Shown: piece by piece, positions 58,299-64,000 of the stretch
Layout of the letters: each line of letters begins with the position of its first letter
Numbering within the stretch: the first letter of the stretch is position 1
Source of the DNA: Chionoecetes opilio
Lineage: Eukaryota > Arthropoda > Malacostraca > Decapoda > Majidae
Direction: 5' to 3'
DNA length: 64,000 bases
Assembly (NCBI GenBank): GCA_016584305.1
Contig: JACEEZ010004931.1
Span: 51,001 to 115,000 of the forward strand
The notes under the pieces: generated by a model
Told to the model about the DNA's origin: nothing
What the model saw: the letters and a program-made list of their open reading frames with translations, nothing else
Databases searched by the model: none
Made by a program: the position numbers and the translations under genes

Positions 58299-58556
58299 GG
58301 TACCTGGAACTGTCGCCGATCGGAACTCTCGCCGCCGTCGTCGAGTGTTCCAATTCTTGATATTACAGAACCCAACATATACATTTAATCAAGTGTTACC
58401 CGCGTTTGTGCATTCAGGGATGAAATACTATCGTTAGCTTGATCAGTTAGGTTAAGTTAGGTGACATTGTCCAGGTTAGCTTAACATTTCCACGTCGGCG
58501 AGAGTTCTAGTTTGTTGTTTCGGCGAGAATTCCCATCGGCGACAGTTCCATAAGCC
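58299..58556 (+). mobile_element. GGAACTGTCGCCGAT MITE, copy 2
   Basis: Same orientation and about 95% alike by eye to copy 1, 420 bp downstream. Confidence 0.85.
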
Positions 58557-58916
58557 TCTGGTACAAGCCAGCCACTACGCAACAAAATTTGCGCATTACG
58601 TCGTGCATCGTGAGTCCCAGTGTCGACGTAGCTTACGAAGTGAACAGCAGTAAACCAAGTGGCATGCATTCAGCCGCCAACCTTCGCCTCACTTCTATAA
58701 TTCCTCACGACGCAGACACCTTCAGCCTTGCGTCGGCGGGGATACACTGCACCGCCGAATTAGAATAAAGAAAACCATAACCTCGAGTCTTGTATGATCT
58801 GTATGATTCGGTGAAAAAACTGTCATGGGGGCGATTATTTTCTCATTGGTAAACGTGAGAGAAAAATGCGTGGTTTTTGGTTATTTTAGGGTGAAGTAGT
58901 CAGATTTATTTTATTT

Positions 58917-59045
58917 TTTTATTTTTTTACATCACAAAGGAGTGGCCAAGGGCACAAAAAAAATGGGTAACTCAAAGCCCGATTAGTTGCCAGTCCCTAT
59001 AAAGAAGACAGTAAGAGAATGAAATAAAAAAGAGGGGTGAGCCAA
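58917..59045 (-). mobile_element. LINE 3' end (family B), minus orientation
   Basis: Inverse of the 3' UTR of the 29160-29705 copy (CATCACAAAGGAGTGGCCAAGGGCAC, GCCAGTCCCTATAAAGAAGAC), with a T-rich tail at 58905-58928. Confidence 0.8.
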
Positions 59046-59239
59046 TTTAGATGTCGTTGATATGCTACGGGTAGAACATTATGCTCACTGATCTGCTGGT
59101 GTGTTCTTCTGAAGTATGTTCATAAACTGTTGTGGTAACCTTGGATTATTCTAATGCACAATATATTCAAAGGCTTTGAAAATGTTCACTAGGCAAGGCG
59201 CTGAAAAGCCTACACACAATTAGAAACACGCACACATGC

Positions 59240-59510
59240 ACACCGCGCGATGGTCAGGTTGATAACGTGACGGTCTCCCATTCTGTGGGTAGGCGGTTCG
59301 AGTCCTCGCGCTCCAGAGGATTTTTCACTGACAAATTCGGGCGGTTACTGTCCCCCTTGAGCAAGGGGATGGGGGTGTGTTGTGTGTGAGGTCCCAGCAT
59401 TGCCCAAAGATCGGTAATAATGAGCTCCAAGCTCGCACTGAGAGGGTGAAAACTGGCGATCGCGAGCCACGCGAGCCAGCTCGCGTGGACAAGACCATGG
59501 GTGAATAACA
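59240..59510 (+). mobile_element. tRNA-derived SINE (family 2), plus orientation
   Basis: Box A-like GATGGTCAGGTTGATAACGT and box B GGCGGTTCGAGTCC, then the body shared with 53235-53480. A family 1 SINE follows immediately. Confidence 0.75.
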
Positions 59511-59513
59511 CAG

Positions 59514-59705
59514 GGTACTCCGTAGTGTAGGGGTAGCACGCTCGGTTCACAACCGAGAAGTCCCGGGTTCGATCCCCGGGCGGAGCGGAAACATATGGGC
59601 TGTTTCCTTAAAACCCGAGCCCCTGTCCACCCAGCAGTGAATGGGTACCGGGTGTTAGCCGGGGTTTGTGACCTGCTCTCCGGGGTGCTGGCTTCGGCCA
59701 ACACA
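59514..59705 (+). mobile_element. tRNA-derived SINE (family 1), 3'-truncated
   Basis: Head GGTACTCCGTAGTGTAGGGG, arm CTCGGTTCACAACCGAG, box B GGGTTCGATCCCCGGG; breaks off after GGCTTCGGCCAACAC. Confidence 0.85.
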
Positions 59706-59875
59706 AAGCACTAAGGATGAATGATAAAAATGTTGATATGGAGACAGGGCCATACGAGCGTTGCTCAGGCCCTGTAAAATACAACTAGATGAATACAACT
59801 AGATAAATACACACGCCTATACTCATCCATTCTCTCTGTTAGTTTCATTCACTCTTGCTTCCTACCCGCCCCCTT

Positions 59876-59880
59876 CTCTC

Positions 59881-59952
<72 letters not shown>

Positions 59953-59990
59953 TAAGATGCGTTAGTCACACGTTACACAGGTCAAACATC

Positions 59991-60047
<57 letters not shown>

Positions 60048-60053
60048 TGTGTG
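59876..60053. repeat. (CT)n and (GT)n microsatellites
   Basis: CT tract 59876-59949 and GT tract 59995-60053, 45 bp apart. Confidence 0.95.
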
Positions 60054-60255
60054 TTATATCCTCTAATAATGTATATATAAGTGAGTCATTTGCCAGGTTT
60101 TGTCTCCTTTTTAGTAGTATGGCAGTTGAATTAGAAAATAAGAATAGGTTAATAGTGACATAGGTTAAAATTGGTACATTTTCTATACCATCGAAGTGCG
60201 TAGCGTCAGTCTCAGCATCGGGTGTCAACTGGTTAGCGGGATGAAAATGAACTAT

Positions 60256-60514
60256 TTAGGCCGGTTTATGTCGCCGATGGGAATTCTCGCCGAAACACCA
60301 AACTAGAACTCTCGTCGACGTGGAAATGTTAACCCAACCTGGACATTGGCACCTAACTTAACCTAACTGATCAAGCTAACGATAGTATTTCATCCTTGAA
60401 TGCAGAAACACGGGTAAAACTTGATTAAATGTATATATTGGGTCCTGAAATATCAAGAATTGGAACACTCGACGACGGCGGCGAGAATTCCTATCGGCGA
60501 CAGTTCCAGGTACC
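60256..60514 (-). mobile_element. GGAACTGTCGCCGAT MITE, copy 3
   Basis: Inverted copy; the right end CGGCGACAGTTCCAGGTACC is intact, the left end (GTTTATGTCGCCGATG) degraded. Confidence 0.82.
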
Positions 60515-60619
60515 TTTAGGCCGATCAACTACCTAATGTCCCTTCCTTGAAATTCTTTATTGATAGTATTTTTTGTCTTTTAATCATAGTTTCCGAGAGA
60601 ATTACATACGTTTTAACAT

Positions 60620-60623
<4 letters not shown>

Positions 60624-60709
<86 letters not shown>
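60624..60709. repeat. (GA)n microsatellite
   Basis: About 86 bp of GA dinucleotides. Confidence 0.95.
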
Positions 60710-60710
<1 letters not shown>

Positions 60711-61024
60711 ACCACCACCAATATCTCAAAGTCAGTAATGTTATGATCTTGACACAGTATGGTCGGAGGGCGAGGAAGAGAGCTGATCTGTACCATAACT
60801 TTTTATTGAGCCTCAGGACCGAATCGGACGGAGTGCGTGAGGCAGGATAGATGTAGGTCAGGGTATTGCCTAGCCTCGCTCTGCCTTCCTCCCTCCCTCC
60901 CTCGAGTCCCTGCCTCGTGCCAGGCTGATAGATACCCGGGGAGGTTAGGGTAGGGGGAGGGGAACGACGGAAGAAGGTCAGCTAACAACAGCCAACAGGA
61001 GGGGAACGCGAGGGAGGAAGGGAC

Positions 61025-61185
61025 GGAAGTAAGAGAGAAGTAGTAAGTAAGAGAGGTAGTAAGTAAGAGGTAGTAAGTAAGAGGTAGTAAGTAAGTAAGA
61101 GGTAGTAAGTAAGTAAGAGAGGTAGTAAGTAAGAAAGAAGTAAGAGGTAGTAAGTAAAAGGGAGTAAGTAAAAGGGAAGTAATAG
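61025..61185. repeat. AGTAAG-type simple repeat
   Basis: Irregular repeat of GGTAGTAAGTAAGA units, about 160 bp. Confidence 0.85.
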
Positions 61186-61524
61186 AGAAGGTTATAAAAG
61201 GAGGAATGAAAATAGAGCTGTATAAGGTGGTATGTTGTGATTGTGGTGGTGATCCTGTTCGAATGAGATTGTGTCCCCTATACATCCCATAGCCATTTCA
61301 AGTCTATTACTGAAGATTGCTAGGAATTTTGTTTGAGGGGGGAAGCTGGGGTCTCTTTACGGTGTGTGTTGGGGGGGGGGGGGTAGTAAAAGAATGAAAG
61401 AAAAGAATCGGAAAGAAGAAAAAGAAAAAAATAAGCACAGGAAGGGAGGAAAAAGTTAGTTTAGGAAGGTTGATTTGAGTATGGTTAAGTTATTAAGTGA
61501 TTCTGTTCGCATACCTCTCTGATA

Positions 61525-62125
61525 CAACAGGAACTACCTCGTGTAGGTCTCGCGGCCTCTTGTAGCTTCCTTATTTTCTTATGTTCTTATGTTCTAATAC
61601 AGGAACTACCTCTTAGGAATTACCACGTGTAGGTCTTGTAGCTTCCTTATTTTCTTATGTTCTTATGTTCTAATACAGGAACTACCTCCTAGGAATTACC
61701 ACGTGTAGGTCTTGTAGCTTCCTTATTTTCTTATGTTCTTATGTTCTTATACAGGAACTACCTCTCAGGAATTACCACGTGTAGGTCTTGTAGCTTCCTT
61801 ATTTTCTTATGTTCTTATGTTCTAATACAGGAACTACCTCTTAGGAATTACCACGTGTAGGTCTTGTAGCTTCCTTATTTTCTTATGTTCTTATGTTCTA
61901 ATACAGGAACTACCTCTTAGGAATTACCACGTGTAGGTCTTGTAGCTTCCTTATTTTCTTATGTTCTTATGTTCTAATACAGGAACTACCTCTTAGGAAT
62001 TACCACGTGTAGGTCTTGTAGCTTCCTTATTTTCTTATGTTCTTATGTTCTTATACAGGAACTACCTCCTAGGAATTACCACGTGTAGGTCTTGTAGCTT
62101 CCTTATTTTCTTACGTTCTTATACT
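61525..62125 (+). repeat. 76-bp satellite derived from a LINE 3' end
   Basis: The first unit (61531) is an ordinary family A LINE 3' UTR (GGAACTACCTCGTGTAGGTC, CGCGGCCTCTTGTAGC). From 61601 seven units repeat every 76 bp (61601, 61677, 61753, 61829, 61905, 61981, 62057), each with AGGAACTACCTC(T/C)(T/C)AGGAATT, ACCACGTGTAGGTCTTGTAG and TTCTTATG tail repeats. Confidence 0.93.
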
Positions 62126-62223
62126 TTGTTTTCTTGTCACGTTCCTACTTTCGGCGTCTCATCCCCTCGATTCTCCGCTCTGATTGACCGCGATGTCCAG
62201 GCCACCTCAGACGTCTTGTATTG

Positions 62224-62464
62224 CTACCGTAGATAACACTATAGTCGTCACGGTGCACTAATGTCGCCAGGCGCCATATATTACGAATTTAATCACTAAA
62301 GCATCACTACAGACTTGTATGTGCCACGGAAGAGGCATGTACAGTAGTTTATATTATGTACCTGTCTTCAGTGACACATACAAGTCTGTAGTGATGCTAA
62401 AATTCGTAACATATGGCGCCTGGCGATTATAGTGCAGTGGCGACTATAGTGTTATTGACGGTAG
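62224..62464. mobile_element. CTACCGT-family palindromic MITE
   Basis: 241 bp. Ends CTACCGTAGATAACACTATAG and CTATAGTGTTATTGACGGTAG. The palindrome continues inward (GGCGCCATAT / ATATGGCGCC, TGATGCT, ACTACAGACTTGTATGTG inverted). Confidence 0.85.
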
Positions 62465-62529
62465 GGAGAATGGATCAATGCCACCCATGGGACAGACCAA
62501 TCGGCTCTCACTCATAGGAGGTATATTTT

Positions 62530-62718
62530 ATGTTATTTCGAGTTTTTTTTTTTTTTTTTTAGGTTTATTTTAGTTTTTTTAAGGTTAATTGAGTTTTTTT
62601 GGTTGTTTGAGGTTTATTTTTGGTTTTTGAGTTTTTTTTTACGGTTATTATTTTTTTTTGTTTTTTTGAGGTTTATTTTAGTTTTTTTTAAGGTTAATTG
62701 AGTTTTTTTTGTCTTTTT

Positions 62719-62749
<31 letters not shown>

Positions 62750-62960
62750 ACGGTTATTTAGTTTTTTTTTTTTGAGATTTATTTTAGTTTTTTTTTAGGT
62801 TAATTGAGTTTTTTTGTTTTTTTGAGGTTTATTTTTGTTTTTTGAGTTTTTTTTTACGGTTATTAGAGTTTTTTTTTTAGGTTTATTTTAGGTTTTTTGA
62901 GGTTTTTCAAGGGTATTTGAGTTTTGTTTTGTTTTTTTGAGGTTTATTTTGGGCAGATCT
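62530..62960. repeat. T-rich degenerate tandem repeat
   Basis: Repeats of GAGGTTTATTTTAGTTTTTT and AAGGTTAATTGAG with long T runs; about 430 bp. Confidence 0.85.
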
Positions 62961-63129
62961 GTGGAAGTGTCTATTTGTTATACGGAATGGCATTGATCGA
63001 GCTTATTGTGGCGTTCTTTTTATTCCGCCTTGGATTGTCTGTGACTCTGTACGTATGATAGCAATCCTCGTCGCCATACAGGACTGATACTTCCGGGCAA
63101 GATTAATAGACATACTATCTATTATCTAC

Positions 63130-64000
63130 TATCATACATACCATATTTAGGGTGTTAGGGTGTGTGGGGAAGGTGTGTTGAGGGTGTTAGAGGGTGTTAG
63201 GGTGTGTGGGGAAGGTGTGTTGAGGGTGTCAGAGTGTGTTAGGGTGTTAGGGTGTGTGGGGAAGGTGTGTTGAGGGTGTCAGAGTGTGTTAGGGTGTTAG
63301 GGTGTGTGGGGAAGGTGTGTTGAGGGTGTCAGAGTGTGTTAGGGTGTTAGGGTGTGTGGGGAAGGTGTGTTGAGGGTGTCAGAGTGTGTTAGGGTGTTAG
63401 GGTGTGTGGGGAAGGTGTGTTGAGGGTGTTAGAGGGTGTTAGGGTGTTTGGGGAAGGTGTGTTGAGGGTGTTTGGGGAAGGTGTGTTGAGGGTGTTAGAG
63501 TGTGTTAGGGTGTGTGTTGAGGGTGTTAGAGGTGTTAGGGGTTAGGGTGTGTGGGGAAGGTGTGTTGAGGGTGTTAGAGTGTGTTAGGGTGTTAGGGTGT
63601 GTGGGGAAGGTGTGTTGAGGGTGTCAGAGTGTGTTAGGGTGTGTGGGGAAGGTGTGTTGAGGGTGTTAGAGTGTGTTAGGGTGTTAGGGTGTGTGGGGAA
63701 GGTGTATTGAGGGTGTTAGAGGGTGTTAGGGTGTTAGGGTGTGTGGGGAAGGTGTGTTGAGGGTGTTAGAGTGTGTTAGGGTGTGTGGGGAATGTGTGTT
63801 GAGGGTGTTAGAGTGTGTTAGGGGGTTAGGGTGTGTGGGGAAGGTGTGTTGAGGGTGTTAGAGTGTGTTAGGGTGTTAGGGTGTGTGGGGAAGGTGTGTT
63901 GAGGGTGTCAGAGTGTGTTAGGGTGTTAGGGTGTGTGAGGAAGGTGTGTTGAGGGTGTTAGAGTGTGTTAGGGTGTTAGGGTGTGTGGGAAGGTGTGTTG
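63130..64000. repeat. 50-bp G-rich minisatellite, continues past the window
   Basis: About 17 units with AGGGTGTTAGGGTGTGTGGG, GAAGGTGTGTTGAGGGTGT, and (C/T)AGAGTGTGTT; period 50 in the regular part (63241-63420), with deletions elsewhere. Strong strand asymmetry (no C-rich units). Confidence 0.95.

Noticed and set aside
59514..59590. Possible functional tRNA-Val gene
   Set aside because: The cloverleaf is imperfect (acceptor stem pairs poorly) and it is followed by the SINE body seen in two other copies; a SINE head.

Overview
The window looks like nuclear DNA of an arthropod, most likely a decapod crustacean. Genes are split by GT-AG introns that are stuffed with transposable elements. AGGTT/TTAGG-type arthropod repeats, long dinucleotide microsatellites, tRNA-derived SINEs, and LINE 3' ends of a kind I associate with decapod genomes occur throughout. 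Nothing bacterial, phage-like or CRISPR-like is visible. The organism is inferred; no single locus proves it.

Four spliced protein genes can be assembled, and every exon junction used keeps frame. (1) 4035-9963 (+): a DNA-binding-type protein with two Myb/SANT-like (trihelix/MADF-like) domains and a C-terminal coiled coil; its 5' end was not found. (2) 12334-17324 (-): ERCC8/CSA, complete, four exons, 406 aa, the WD40 substrate receptor of the transcription-coupled repair ubiquitin ligase. (3) 22904-27747 (+): ribose-5-phosphate isomerase A (RPIA), seven exons, 262 aa. (4) 33658-41385 (+): kaptin (KPTN), a subunit of the KICSTOR complex that restrains mTORC1; ten exons, complete except for the N-terminal exon. 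A small single-exon ORF at 305-721 (-) would encode a secreted, glycosylated protein of unknown function. The genes have no evident functional link; they are ordinary neighbours.

The rest is mobile and tandem DNA. It includes nine copies of a ~210-bp TTAA-flanked piggyBac-type MITE; four hAT-type elements with perfect 8-bp target duplications, one still holding a transposase C-terminus; TA-flanked Tigger/mariner-like elements; and several foldback elements. There are also an RTE-type LINE reverse transcriptase pseudogene, two or more LINE families seen mainly as 3' ends, three SINE families and many minisatellites. From about 43.5 kb to the right end I found no convincing gene: it is repeats, microsatellites (GA, GT, AT), two 20-bp minisatellite arrays, a 76-bp satellite grown from a LINE tail, and a 50-bp G-rich minisatellite that runs off the end.

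I did not find a clear new biological system. The most informative observations are how repeats touch genes. A LINE tail forms the polypyrimidine tract of an ERCC8 splice acceptor. The KPTN introns hold a near-perfect 288-bp-arm palindrome. A 1.76-kb TA-flanked element sits inside a tandem array whose structure proves its ends.
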